A DNA stretch of 64,000 nucleotides from Candidatus Eremiobacteraceae bacterium (GCA_035710745.1 DASTCX010000004.1:186001-250000), one strand, 5' to 3'; counted from the first letter of the stretch, positions 43,381-55,149 are shown. Notes: a model not told the origin generated them from the letters alone. Program-made: numbers and translations.

Positions 43381-44763
43381 CTACTTGCCGACGCAAAAGC
43401 GCGAGAAGATGCCGTCGAGCACGTCGGCCGTCACCGTCTCGCCCGTCACTTCGCCGTAGGCGCCGACGGCAGCACGTAGATCGGCAGCGAGCAGATCGAC
43501 CGGATAGCCGCCGTCGATCGTCTCCAGCGCGTGTCCGAGCGATGCCGACGCGCGCGCAAGCGCCTCCGCTTGCCGCAAACTCGCAACAAGCGCCGCATTC
43601 CCGTCGATGACGCCGCCGCCCCAACCGACGCGAGCGATCGCCGCACGAACGCGCGCGACGCAGGCCGCATCGCGCACGCTGCCGGCGATGAGGTCGTCGT
43701 CCGCGTCTTGCGAGCTCGCCAGCAACGTCCGCAATTCGCGCGCGCCGGCATCGCCGAGATCCGCCTTGTTCGCCAGCACGATGCGCGGCGGCGCACTCGT
43801 CGCTTCCAGTGCGGCGCGTTCATCTTGCCCGAGCGGTCGCGAACCATCGATGACGAGAAGCACGAGCTCCGCTCTTGCGATCGCGGCTCGAGCGCGTTCG
43901 ACGCCGAGCCCTTCGATGACGTCCATCGTCGCGCGCAGGCCGGCCGTGTCGCGCAAACGCAAGACGACGCCATCGACTGCGACGCGGTCCTCGATCACGT
44001 CGCGGGTCGTGCCGGGGATGTCCGAGACGATCGCCCGTTCCGCTTCGAGCAGCGCGTTGAGCAGCGACGATTTGCCCGCGTTCGGCGGACCCGCGATGAC
44101 GCAATCGAGACCGTCGCGCAGCGCCTGCGCGGCCCCGGCGCCGGCGAGCAATTCTCCGACGAGCGCGCGCTGCGCGCGCAACGTCGAGTCGATTCGCGCG
44201 GCATCGGGCGCTTCGACTTCGTCCGGATAGTCGACGTGCGCTTCGATCTCGACGAGCACGGCGAGCAGTCGATCGCGCAGTTCTCGAAGCCGGCGACCGA
44301 CCGCGCCTTCGAGCCGCATTGCTGCCGCCTTCGCCGCGAGCCGGCTCTCGGCACCGATGAGATCGGCGACGGCTTCGGCCTGCGCAAGATCGAGTCGTCC
44401 GTTGACGAACGCTCGGCGCGTGAACTCGCCCGCTTCTGCGGCGCGTGCACCGCTCGTGTAGAGCGCTAGAAGAACGGAGCCGACGACGCCGGCCCCGCCA
44501 TGGACGTGCAATTCGACGACGTCTTCGCCCGTGTACGAATTCGGCGCTGGAAAGGCGACGGCCAAAGCGTCATCGATGCGCGATCCCGAGCGCGGATCGC
44601 GAACCCAACCGCGCCGCATGAGCGACCCTCGCCAACGTCCGGGATGCGATGGCTCGAAGCATGCGTCTACGATCGCAAGCGCGCGCGGGCCGGACATGCG
44701 AACGATCGCAACGGCCGCGACGCCCGGCGGCGTTGCGACGGCGGCGATCGTGTCGCTATCCAC
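43381..44763 (-). CDS. mnmE: tRNA modification GTPase MnmE
   Basis: A 460-residue GTPase (TrmE). Order: the N-terminal folate-binding domain (DTIAAVATPPGVAAVAIVRM; FPAPNSYTGEDVVELHVHGG), a helical domain, and a G domain inserted in it with G1 GPPNAGKSSLLN near 224, G2/G3 IPGTTRD and DTAGLR near 250-272, and G4 NKAD near 333. The last residues FCVGK keep the C-terminal cysteine (FCxGK) needed for modification. The GTG start lies two bases after the jag stop. Confidence 0.95.
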   Translation of the reverse strand: MDSDTIAAVATPPGVAAVAIVRMSGPRALAIVDACFEPSHPGRWRGSLMRRGWVRDPRSGSRIDDALAVAFPAPNSYTGEDVVELHVHGGAGVVGSVLLALYTSGARAAEAGEFTRRAFVNGRLDLAQAEAVADLIGAESRLAAKAAAMRLEGAVGRRLRELRDRLLAVLVEIEAHVDYPDEVEAPDAARIDSTLRAQRALVGELLAGAGAAQALRDGLDCVIAGPPNAGKSSLLNALLEAERAIVSDIPGTTRDVIEDRVAVDGVVLRLRDTAGLRATMDVIEGLGVERARAAIARAELVLLVIDGSRPLGQDERAALEATSAPPRIVLANKADLGDAGARELRTLLASSQDADDDLIAGSVRDAACVARVRAAIARVGWGGGVIDGNAALVASLRQAEALARASASLGHALETIDGGYPVDLLAADLRAAVGAYGEVTGETVTADVLDGIFSRFCVGK

Positions 44764-44765
44764 GC

Positions 44766-45500
44766 TTAGTCGATGTACTCGTCATCCTCGGCGGACGCCG
44801 GGCGTCTGCCGCCTCGCGGCATGATGACGACGCGGCGCGTGTTTCCCTGACCGGTGCTCTCGGTCTCGAGCTCGCGATGGTTCGCAAGCGTCAGGTGGAC
44901 GATGCGCCGCTCGGCCGGTGGCATCGGATCGAGTTCGATCGAGACACCTTCGCGAAGCGCGCGTCCGGCGCAGCGCTGCGCGAGATTGCGCAGCGTCGCG
45001 GTGCGGCGCGCCCGATAACCTTCGATGTCGACGGCGAAGAAGAGATCGCGAAACTCCGCTTTGTGCATGACCGCATTCGTCACCGCCGAGAGCGCGTCGA
45101 GCGTCGCGCCGTGCTTGCCGATGAGCAATCCGAGCTCGTCGTCGCGTTCATCATCACGCTCGTAACGGCGCGGATCCGACGGCGCGCGGACGCCTCTGAT
45201 GTCGATGACGATCTGCCGGCCGTCGCGAGCCGGCTGGACGCCGCCGAACGACAGGCGCGCGGGCAGACCGAAGACGCGGATGAGCCCGGCGAGAAAATCG
45301 CGTGCGTCCTTGAACGGCGCGCGTAGATCCGGTGGGCACTCGACGTGTCGCGGCGGGCGAGCGCGATAGCCGCGATCGTCGCGAGCACCGAAACCTCTGC
45401 CGCCATCCGAGCGACGGCCCGGGCCGCCGCGGTCGCCGCGATCGCCGTAGGGGCGCCGCGCGGCGCCGCCTCGATTGTTGCCGTAACCGTATCCGTTCAT
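44766..45500 (-). CDS. jag: Jag/KhpB RNA-binding protein (KH and R3H domains)
   Basis: A 244-residue protein. The first 50 residues are Gly/Arg/Tyr-rich (NGYGYGNNRGG, YGDRGDRGGPGRR) instead of the usual Jag_N domain. Then comes a KH domain with LGLLIGKHGATLDALSAVTN near 122 (GKHG loop) and an R3H domain with ERRIVHLTLANHRELETES near 202, ending in an acidic DDEYID tail. KhpB proteins bind RNA and affect cell elongation and sporulation in Gram-positive bacteria. The RGG-like tail may add RNA binding or phase-separation behaviour; this is inference. It follows yidC as usual. Confidence 0.9.
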   Translation of the reverse strand: MNGYGYGNNRGGAARRPYGDRGDRGGPGRRSDGGRGFGARDDRGYRARPPRHVECPPDLRAPFKDARDFLAGLIRVFGLPARLSFGGVQPARDGRQIVIDIRGVRAPSDPRRYERDDERDDELGLLIGKHGATLDALSAVTNAVMHKAEFRDLFFAVDIEGYRARRTATLRNLAQRCAGRALREGVSIELDPMPPAERRIVHLTLANHRELETESTGQGNTRRVVIMPRGGRRPASAEDDEYID

Positions 45501-45584
45501 GTCGTCCTCGTCAGTCGCGGTCGCGTGGCTCGCGCCCGCTCGGGTCGTTGGTTATCCTCGTCCGCCGCCGGCGTCGGGCGTGAG

Positions 45585-46535
45585 CTACTTCGTCGCCGGT
45601 TTGCTCGCAGACGTCGCCGCGATCTGGCCGTTCGACGCCGGCCCGACTTTCTTCACCTTCGTGCCGCACGCGGCGCAGCGCGAACCTTTCTGGATCGTCA
45701 GCAGTTCTTTGCAATTCGGGCAGTGGAGCGGATAGCCGGCGAGCGTCGCGGCGGTTTCTTGCGGCGGCGCCGGGATCTTCGACGGCGCGCGCATCGCGAA
45801 GAAGCGCAACGCCGTCGTGAAGACGTTGAGACCGAGCCAGTAAAGGACGAACCCCGATATGAATCTTTGCCCGATGAAGAGCATCATGACGGGCATCATG
45901 TAGCTCATGAGCTTCTGCTGCTGCTGCTGCATCGGATCCGACGACGGCATCGACGTCATCTGGAACGAGAAGAACATCGAGATGGCGTAGAAGACCGTCA
46001 GGATCTTGTCGGGCGCGGCGAGGCTCGCGGCGAAGATCGGTCCGCCGAACATGCCCATCCAGGCCGGCAGCGAGGGCGAATGCTGTGCGAATGCGCTGCC
46101 GATCCAAAGCCAGCCGGCGTGCGAGAACACCGCTTGATGCTGGTTGATCGCTTGGTAGATGCCCCACAGGACGGGCAGTTGGATCAACGTCGGAAGACAG
46201 CCGCCGAACGGGTTGATGTTGTGCTCGCGGAACAGCTTCATCTGTTCTTCGGCGAGCTTTTGACGGTCGTTCTTGTAGCGATCCTGGAGCCGCTTCACGT
46301 ACGGCTGGATCGCTTGCATCTCGCGGAACGACCGGAACTGCGTCAGATAGAGCGGCAGCATGCCGAGCGTCGCGGCGAGCGCAAGCAATATCATCGACCA
46401 GCCGTAGTTGTGGGCGATGTGCGCGTAGATGAAGTCGAGGACGACCGAGATCGCGCTCGCGATGCCCGCGATGATGTCGGTGAACCAGTTGTCCGCGAAC
46501 AGCGCGGTGATGCCTAGGGTCGAGATCAACAGCAA
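45585..46535 (-). CDS. yidC: Membrane protein insertase YidC/Oxa1 with C-terminal zinc ribbon
   Basis: A 316-residue insertase of the short type without a large periplasmic domain. Five hydrophobic spans include LLALAATLGMLPLYLTQFRS and LPTLIQLPVLWGIYQAIN; the cytoplasmic loop QAIQPYVKRLQDRYKNDRQK is typical. The catalytic Arg is probably in TQFRSFREM. After the last span comes HCPNCKELLTIQKGSRCAAC (about 271-290), a CxxC-11-CxxC zinc ribbon, then a Lys/Ala tail. I do not know this addition in model YidC proteins; the C-terminus faces the ribosome. The start is a TTG. yidD and rnpA lie upstream as expected. Confidence 0.92.
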   Translation of the reverse strand: MLLISTLGITALFADNWFTDIIAGIASAISVVLDFIYAHIAHNYGWSMILLALAATLGMLPLYLTQFRSFREMQAIQPYVKRLQDRYKNDRQKLAEEQMKLFREHNINPFGGCLPTLIQLPVLWGIYQAINQHQAVFSHAGWLWIGSAFAQHSPSLPAWMGMFGGPIFAASLAAPDKILTVFYAISMFFSFQMTSMPSSDPMQQQQQKLMSYMMPVMMLFIGQRFISGFVLYWLGLNVFTTALRFFAMRAPSKIPAPPQETAATLAGYPLHCPNCKELLTIQKGSRCAACGTKVKKVGPASNGQIAATSASKPATK

Positions 46536-46572
46536 GATTCGGTCGCTTTTCTATGTCAAAGGATGACGACGT

Positions 46573-46791
46573 CTAGGGGACGGGGTCGTGACCGCCGGGG
46601 TGCCACGGGCCACACCGGCCGAGCCGTTTCGCGGCCATGACGCTGCCGCGCGCCGCCCCGTATTTGGCGATCGCCTGCGCAGCGTATTCGGAACATGATG
46701 GGCTGAAGCGGCACGTGCCGACGGGCAACGACGGCGAGACGAAGCGCTGATACGTACGGATGGCGGCGATGCACACCTGCGCAGCCGTCAT
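46573..46791 (-). CDS. yidD: Membrane protein insertion efficiency factor YidD
   Basis: A 72-residue protein with [20 protein letters not shown] then [17 protein letters not shown], the diagnostic C-R-F-x-P-S-C-S-x-Y motif, and [13 protein letters not shown] at the end. It assists YidC at the inner membrane. The ATG overlaps the rnpA stop (ATGA). Confidence 0.95.
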   Translation of the reverse strand: MTAAQVCIAAIRTYQRFVSPSLPVGTCRFSPSCSEYAAQAIAKYGAARGSVMAAKRLGRCGPWHPGGHDPVP

Positions 46792-47141
46792 GCGCGAGCC
46801 CCGCGCGATTTACCGGCGCCGCGCATCGCGTTCGACAATTGATGCCGCAGGTCGGCGAATCGCGTTTGCGCGGCGGCCGGTTTGCAGGTGACGACGAACC
46901 AGCGCACGTCGTCGGGCGCGACCACCGTCTCGAGGATCGCTTTGCAGCGGCGCCTGATCCGGTTGCGCACGACCGCCTTGCCGACTTTGCGGGTCACGAT
47001 GACACCGACTTTCGGCGCGCCAGCCGCCTTGGCCGGCGGCGAAAAGGCATGGACGGTCAAGACCGGCGCCGACGCGGAAGCGCCGCGCCGCATGGTCGTC
47101 GCGAATTCTCGCCGCCCACGTAGGCTCACGTACGGACGCAT
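46788..47141 (-). CDS. rnpA: Ribonuclease P protein component
   Basis: A 117-residue basic protein that helps RNase P RNA trim tRNA 5' ends. It shows [34 protein letters not shown] (the RNR motif, about 52-71) and RRRCKAILE. The ATG at 47141 is 14 bases after the rpmH stop; a longer reading would run through rpmH in another frame and is rejected. The RNase P RNA gene is not in the window. Confidence 0.95.
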   Translation of the reverse strand: MRPYVSLRGRREFATTMRRGASASAPVLTVHAFSPPAKAAGAPKVGVIVTRKVGKAVVRNRIRRRCKAILETVVAPDDVRWFVVTCKPAAAQTRFADLRHQLSNAMRGAGKSRGARA

Positions 47142-47155
47142 CGCCGCCGTTACGG

Positions 47156-47293
47156 TCAATCGGGAGTGAGGCGTTTGCGGCCCTTGCGGCGACGCGACGC
47201 GAGTACGCGCCGGCCGTTCTGGGTCGACATACGCTTGCGGAATCCGTGCGTGCGCTTGCGGCGCCTGTTGTGCGGTTGATAGGTGCGTTTCAC
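47156..47293 (-). CDS. rpmH: 50S ribosomal protein bL34
   Basis: A 45-residue very basic protein starting with [23 protein letters not shown] then [20 protein letters not shown], a full match to the L34 pattern. It is the gene closest to the origin on the minus strand, as in most bacteria. A GC-rich hairpin (GCCGCC-GCGGA-GGCGGC, 47367-47383) lies in its upstream region. Confidence 0.96.
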   Translation of the reverse strand: MKRTYQPHNRRRKRTHGFRKRMSTQNGRRVLASRRRKGRKRLTPD

Positions 47294-48002
47294 GGGATCT
47301 GTTCTGTCGCTCCGATTTCGGAAGCGCCCGGTTTTCGCAGTTGCGAGGGCGCATTACAAAGGGAATGCCGCCTCCGCGGCGGCAAAGCGTGAAAGGTCGG
47401 GTGGTGCTTGGCGTCTGTCGCGCCGTTTTCCGTCAACGCGGTCGCAGCCGACGCGAACACCGCGCAAGCCTCGTCGACTTTTCCCAATGTCCTTTGGAAA
47501 GGGACGGCCTACGATTGCCGGCTGAGGCCTCGCTGTGGTGGACAAGCGGTGCATGGAGCGCCGGATGGTCCTGGTCGCCGATCGCCCTCAAAGTCAATAG
47601 CGACAAGCGTTTGCGCTCGCGCGAACGGTCTCGGGAGTCTGTTATTCACACCTGTGGAGAAGCCTGTGGATAGAGAAGCGGCGGGTCGCAAACGCCCATA
47701 GGGTGAGGCTTTGCGCATTTTCTGGCAGGCGATGCATTACTTGATCATCCGAGCTCGAACGGCTCTCGCCGATCGACGCCGTCGCGAGATCGAAAAGCGC
47801 AATCGCTTGCACGGCATGCGGTTGCGCTCATCGAGCGAAAATCTATCCACATCGCTCGCACGACCGCTGTGGATTTGTGCACAAGAAAAATCGCGCAATC
47901 CCAACAGGAATAAGCTTTTCCGCCCCCTAAAGCGCGCGACCCGCCGAACGTCAACGCAAAGAACTCGGCCGGTTTTCTCTTCGCGATACGAGGCATGACA
48001 GG
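47294..48002. other. Probable oriC, rpmH-dnaA intergenic region with DnaA boxes
   Basis: A 709-base gene-free region between divergent rpmH and dnaA. DnaA-box-like 9-mers are TTATTCACA (47642-47650), TGTGGAGAA (47653-47661), TGTGGATAG (47665-47673), CTATCCACA (47843-47851) and TGTGGATTT (47868-47876), plus a TTGTGCACAA palindrome at 47875-47884. Each of the five differs from TTATCCACA by one or two bases. The sequence from 47880 (ACAAGAAAAATCG) is the least GC-rich part and could open first. The region must also hold the rpmH and dnaA promoters. No gene is credible here. Confidence 0.8.
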
Positions 48003-49376
48003 ATGGACACTGCGACCGTCGTCGACACGAACGAAGGGTTCTTGTGGCAGAATTGCCTTGCACAATTGGAGGGCAAACTGACGACGCCGGTCTTCGAGTC
48101 TTGGATAAAGCCGATCCGAGTGCACCGGTTGACGAGCGACGAGATCACGCTCATGGTGCCGACGCCCTTCCATAAAGAGTGGGCCGAGAACCGTCTCAAG
48201 ACGACCATCGTCGGCACGCTCACCGAGCTGCTCGGATCGCCCATCAACATCCGCTTCATGATCGACCCCGACGCCCCCGCCGCAGAGCCGCGCCCGGGGC
48301 TTCCGGATCGCAACGGCACCGCCTTCGCTCCGGTCGACGACTTCCGGCAGACCGGCCTCAACGGCAGGTACACGTTCGAGCAGTTCGTCGTCGGCGCCAC
48401 GAACCGGTTCGCCCACGCGGCGGCCCAAGCGGTCGCGGACGCGCCGGCGCGCGCTTACAACCCCCTTTTCATCTATGGTGCGGTCGGCCTCGGGAAGACG
48501 CATCTCATGCACGCGATCGGCCACCGCGTGCTCAAGTTCGATCCGCGCGCTCGCGTCGTGTACGTGTCGTCCGAGACGTTCACGAACGAGTTCATCACGG
48601 CCATCAAGAACAACCAGACGGTCGAGTTCCGCAATCGCTATCGGACGGTCGACGTGCTCCTCATCGACGACATCCAGTTCCTCGAAGGCAAGGAGCAGAC
48701 CCAAGAAGAGTTCTTCCATACGTTCAACACGCTGCACGAAGCGTCGAAGCAGCTCGTCATCTCGAGCGACCGTCCGCCCAAGGACATCCAGACGCTCGAG
48801 AACCGACTGCGGTCGCGATTCGAGTGGGGGCTGCTGACGGACATCCAGTCGCCCGACCTTGAGACCCGCGAAGCGATCTTGCGCAAGAAGGCCGAGAGTG
48901 ACGGCATCGACGTGGCGCACGAGGTGACGTCGTACATCGCAAAGATCATCCCGTCGAACATCCGCCAGCTCGAGGGCGCGCTCATCAAGCTGACCGCCTA
49001 TGCGTCGCTTTATAAGAAAGCGCTCACGGTCGAGCTCGCCACCGACGTGCTGCGCAACGAGATCAACGAAGTGCCGCTGCGCAAAGTCACGATCTCGCTC
49101 ATCAAAGAGAAGGTGGCCCGCTTCCACGGCATCACGCTCAAGGAGCTCGAGGGTCAGCGCCGCGATCAGCGCTTGACGGTGCCGCGTCAAATAGCGATGT
49201 ACCTCGCATGCGACCTCACGAACGCGTCGCTGCCCCAGATCGCCCGCGAATTCGGCAAGAAAGACCACACGACGGTCATGTATGCGCGCGACAAGGTGAA
49301 GGAGCAGATGGAGCGCGACCCCGAGTTCCGGAGCAAAGTCCGCTCGGTTCTCGCGACCATCACGCAAGACGGCTAA
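48003..49376 (+). CDS. dnaA: Chromosomal replication initiator DnaA
   Basis: A 457-residue initiator. Domain I (about 1-85: LAQLEGKLTTPVFESWIKPI) is followed by a short linker, then AAA+ domain III starting NGRYTFEQFVVGATNRFAHA (about 120-139) with Walker A YGAVGLGKTHLMHAIG, Walker B VDVLLIDDIQFLEGKEQTQE and sensor 2 PSNIRQLEGAL. Domain IV carries the DNA-reading signature FGKKDHTTVMYARDK near 420. ATP-bound protein would assemble on the boxes listed on either side of the gene. Confidence 0.97.
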   Translation: MDTATVVDTNEGFLWQNCLAQLEGKLTTPVFESWIKPIRVHRLTSDEITLMVPTPFHKEWAENRLKTTIVGTLTELLGSPINIRFMIDPDAPAAEPRPGLPDRNGTAFAPVDDFRQTGLNGRYTFEQFVVGATNRFAHAAAQAVADAPARAYNPLFIYGAVGLGKTHLMHAIGHRVLKFDPRARVVYVSSETFTNEFITAIKNNQTVEFRNRYRTVDVLLIDDIQFLEGKEQTQEEFFHTFNTLHEASKQLVISSDRPPKDIQTLENRLRSRFEWGLLTDIQSPDLETREAILRKKAESDGIDVAHEVTSYIAKIIPSNIRQLEGALIKLTAYASLYKKALTVELATDVLRNEINEVPLRKVTISLIKEKVARFHGITLKELEGQRRDQRLTVPRQIAMYLACDLTNASLPQIAREFGKKDHTTVMYARDKVKEQMERDPEFRSKVRSVLATITQDG

Positions 49377-49722
49377 CCCCGACCGTCTGCGACCATCCCG
49401 TGGATGGATTGAGGATGGTGTGGACGGTTTTGTCTGCTTTTCGCTCGCGCGAGGCGACCTGTGGTAGACGTGGATGGATCGGCCGCTGCCTCCACAACGA
49501 TCCCGATGCCGCAAGCCCATGTGCCGATTGACCGACAGCGCTATTCCACGCAATCCACCGCTCTAGTGTGACGATGACGGATCATCTATATTCTATTCCT
49601 AGGGAAGACGATGGACCGATGACTGTGGACGACATCGAGTTCAGTGCGATAGGCGAGACAAGCGGGCGCGGCGAAAAGCGGGCGCCACTACCGACGACCG
49701 ATGCGGGCGTAAAGGGACATCG
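49377..49722. other. dnaA-dnaN intergenic region, second cluster of DnaA-box-like sites
   Basis: 346 bases without a gene. It contains many TGTGGA/TCCACA cores: CGTGGATGG (twice), TGTGGACGG, TGTGGACGA, CTCCACAAC and ATTCCACGC, more degenerate than those before dnaA. A relatively AT-rich stretch at about 49581-49602 (GATCATCTATATTCTATTCC) is the best unwinding candidate. An AAAGGGA Shine-Dalgarno sequence precedes dnaN. Confidence 0.6.
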
Positions 49723-50835
49723 ATGAGATTCACGTGCAACAGCAAGGACATAGCCGGCGCCGTCGCGGCGGCGAGCAAGGTCGTCAATGCCCACACGACC
49801 ATGCCGATCCTCGGCAATGTCTTGCTGACCGCGAAGGCCGGCCGCGTCAGCGTCCGCGCGACCGATCTCGAGTTGACGCTTGAGAACGGCTTCCCGGCGA
49901 GCGTTTCCGAAGAAGGCCAATGCACGGTGCAAGCCCGCCTGTTCTCGGGCTACCTGGCGAACTTGCCGGCCGCCGAGCTGGAGATGCAGGGCACGCCGAC
50001 GCGCGCGACGCTCAAATGCGAGCGCTCGAACTACGAGTTCTTCGCCTTGCCGGCCGACGAATATCCGCCGCTGCCGGAAGGCAAGCTCGGCGATCAGTTC
50101 CGCGTCGACGCGAAAGCGTTTCGCGAGGCGGCGTCCGCGGTGACGTTCGCGGCGAGCGGTGAAGAGGCGCGCGGCGCCGTCCTGATGGGCACGCTGCTCG
50201 AGATCGAGGGTCAGACGATCACGCTCGTCGCGACCGACGGCTACCGGCTCGCGCGTTTCGAGCTCCCGCTCTCCGAACCGTCGAAGACGTCCGCGCGGCT
50301 CATCGTGCCGGCGCGGGCGCTCGCCGAGGTGATGCGCGTCGCGAGCGGCGGCGTCATCGAAGCGACCGTGCTCGGCGGACAAGCGAATCAGCTCGTCTTC
50401 AACACGGGCGACGTCAAAGTCATCGCACGTCTCGTCGATGGTCAGTACCCGAATTATCCGCAAGTGATCCCGAAAGAGTTCGACCGGAAGATCACCGCGA
50501 GCACGGCGCGCCTGCTCGCGAGCTTGCGCCGCGCTGAAGTCGTCGCCGGCGATCGCGCGAGCATGGTGAAGATCGCAGCCGAGGGGACGAGCCTCGTCAT
50601 CACCGCAAGCTCGGACACGGCCGGCAACGCGTACGAAGAGCTCGACGTCGAGCGCACGGGTGATCCGATCACGATCGCCTTCAACGCGAAGTATCTCGCC
50701 GAGATACTCAATCACGTCGACGCGGAGACCGTGACGCTCGAGTTCGTCGGCCCGCTGCAGCCGACGGCGATCAAGCCGCAAAGCGGCGAGCGCGCGAACA
50801 GGCAGCTCTACATCCTCATGCCGCTGCGGCAATGA
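49723..50835 (+). CDS. dnaN: DNA polymerase III beta subunit (sliding clamp)
   Basis: A 370-residue clamp made of three similar domains. The start MRFTCNSKDIAGAVAAASKV and the motif TTMPILGNVLLTAKAGRVSV are typical, then LIVPARALAEVMRVASGGVI in domain 2 and FNAKYLAEILNHVDAETVTL in domain 3, ending in QLYILMPLRQ, the conserved M-P-x-R terminus. It tethers the replicase and recruits repair proteins. It is followed four bases later by recF. Confidence 0.97.
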   Translation: MRFTCNSKDIAGAVAAASKVVNAHTTMPILGNVLLTAKAGRVSVRATDLELTLENGFPASVSEEGQCTVQARLFSGYLANLPAAELEMQGTPTRATLKCERSNYEFFALPADEYPPLPEGKLGDQFRVDAKAFREAASAVTFAASGEEARGAVLMGTLLEIEGQTITLVATDGYRLARFELPLSEPSKTSARLIVPARALAEVMRVASGGVIEATVLGGQANQLVFNTGDVKVIARLVDGQYPNYPQVIPKEFDRKITASTARLLASLRRAEVVAGDRASMVKIAAEGTSLVITASSDTAGNAYEELDVERTGDPITIAFNAKYLAEILNHVDAETVTLEFVGPLQPTAIKPQSGERANRQLYILMPLRQ

Positions 50836-50839
50836 GCTC

Positions 50840-51958
50840 GTGCGCGTTCTCGCACTCGAACTGACCGCCTTTCGGAACTACGCCGCCCTCCGCTTCGAGC
50901 CGCCGGAGGGCGCGTGCATCTTCGTCGGCCAAAACGCGCAGGGGAAGTCGAATCTGCTCGAAGCCCTCGCGTTGTTATCGACCGGCAAATCGTTTCGGAC
51001 TTCTCGTGAAGCCGATCTGATCAGCAGCGGCGCGCCGGCAGCGTCGGTGAGCGCACGCGTCCGCACGCGTCACGGCGAGGTCGTCGCGCAGTGCGTGATC
51101 TCGCGCGCCGGTGAGGGCGCGCGCAAGCGTTTCTTCCGGCAAGGCCGCGCCGTCCGCTACGGCGATTTCCTCGGCGGCGTCAATGCGGTGACGTTCATGC
51201 CGTACGACTTGCAGCTCGTCGGCGGCCCGGCCGCACTGCGGCGGCGCCTCGTCAACACCGCGCTCTCGCAAAGCAGCAAGCGATACTATCACGACCTTGC
51301 GGTCTATGCGAAGATCCTCGCGCAGAAAAACGCACTGCTCCGTGCGCCCACGGTCGATCGCGCGCTGCTCGACACGTACGACGATCAACTCGCTCCGGTC
51401 GGCGCACGGCTCGTCGCCGAGCGCGCATCGTACGTCCGTCGCCTCGGCGCGGATGCGAGCGAGGTCCACGCGCGCTGGGTCGGCGTGTCGCCGGCGCTCG
51501 CCATCCGTTACGAGCCGGCGCCGCCGATCGCTGACGAAGCGCCCGCTGCGATCGAGACCGGTCTGCGCACCGCGTTCGCACGCATGCGGCCTGCCGAAAT
51601 TGCGCGCCGCGGCTCGCTCGTCGGTCCACATCGCGACGACGTCTCGCTCTCGCTCGACGGAGAAGCGCTCTCGCGCTTCGGTTCGCAAGGACAACAACGC
51701 ACCGCCGTCCTCGCGCTCAAGGCCGCCGAATACGCGCTTCTACAGCGCGCCACCGGTGAAGCACCGCTTCTGTTGCTCGACGATGTTCTTTCCGAGCTCG
51801 ACGATGATCGGCGACGCGCCTTTCTCGAATCGATCGGATCGTTCGATCAAGCGTTCATCACGGCGACCGATCCGCCCGATATGCCTGCGGGCGTGTCAGC
51901 CTCGCTCATCTCCGTCGTCTCAGGCGCTCTCCGTCTCGCGAGTCCGCTCGCATCGTGA
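50840..51958 (+). CDS. recF: Recombination/repair protein RecF
   Basis: A 372-residue SMC-like ATPase that loads RecA at gaps. It starts with GTG: MRVLALELTAFRNYAALRFE; Walker A GQNAQGKSNLLEAL is near residue 30, the signature FGSQGQQRTAVLALKAAEYA near 277 and Walker B LLLLDDVLSELDDDRR near 308. The length is normal. The ALRLASPLAS tail ends directly before the structured repeat region preceding dciA. Confidence 0.95.
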   Translation: MRVLALELTAFRNYAALRFEPPEGACIFVGQNAQGKSNLLEALALLSTGKSFRTSREADLISSGAPAASVSARVRTRHGEVVAQCVISRAGEGARKRFFRQGRAVRYGDFLGGVNAVTFMPYDLQLVGGPAALRRRLVNTALSQSSKRYYHDLAVYAKILAQKNALLRAPTVDRALLDTYDDQLAPVGARLVAERASYVRRLGADASEVHARWVGVSPALAIRYEPAPPIADEAPAAIETGLRTAFARMRPAEIARRGSLVGPHRDDVSLSLDGEALSRFGSQGQQRTAVLALKAAEYALLQRATGEAPLLLLDDVLSELDDDRRRAFLESIGSFDQAFITATDPPDMPAGVSASLISVVSGALRLASPLAS

Positions 51959-51970
51959 ATCGCTCGTATC

Positions 51971-52102
51971 GTCTCGCCGCTCGGGCGCCGCTCGCGCGGC
52001 GACGCGGCGGAAGTCGGGAAATACTTGCCTTCCGCCGCTCGGTTCCGGCGGCTTTCGCCGCCTTCAACGCCCCGCTTAGAGCGACACCCCTCGCGGCGAG
52101 AC
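51971..52102 (+). repeat. Structured element, copy 1 (forward) in the recF-dciA gap
   Basis: An outer stem GTCTCGCCGC (51971-51980) pairs with GCGGCGAGAC (52093-52102). Inside are hairpin P2, GCGGCGGAAG (52004-52013) with CTTCCGCCGC (52029-52038) and a 15-base loop TCGGGAAATACTTGC; a linker TCGGTTCC; and hairpin P3, GGCGGC-TTTC-GCCGCC (52047-52062). Loop, linker and P3 recur in copy 2 on the other strand, whereas the P2 arms differ at four positions with pairing kept. It looks like a folded RNA or a cruciform-forming DNA repeat. I cannot name a known family. Confidence 0.65.
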
Positions 52103-52129
52103 ATTCGCGCGATGGCGATTTCGACTTGC

Positions 52130-52255
52130 GATGCGTGTCGGGGTGGCCGAAAGTCGCGGCGACGGAGGCGGCGAGAGCCGCCGGAGCCGAGCGCCGAGAT
52201 GCAAGTCTGCCCCGAATCTCGGCGCGTCCGCGCATCGGCCACCCCGACACGCATC
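52130..52255 (-). repeat. Structured element, copy 2 (reverse) in the recF-dciA gap
   Basis: A 21-bp perfect inverted repeat (52130-52150 with 52235-52255) forms the outer stem. Read on the minus strand, P2 is GCGCCGAGAT/ATCTCGGCGC with loop TCGGGGCAGACTTGC (12 of 15 bases as in copy 1), then linker TCGGCTCC (7 of 8 identical) and P3 GGCGGC-TCTC-GCCGCC. The 59-base core spans 52167-52225. The copies face each other with 27 bases between outer stems. The dciA start follows 20 bases later. Confidence 0.65.
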
Positions 52256-52274
52256 AGATGAGAGCGGATCGACG

Positions 52275-55149
<2,875 letters not shown>

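Noticed and set aside
47745-49553. A 602-codon frame on the minus strand opposite dnaA
   Set aside because: Antisense of DnaA; it would also run through the origin boxes.
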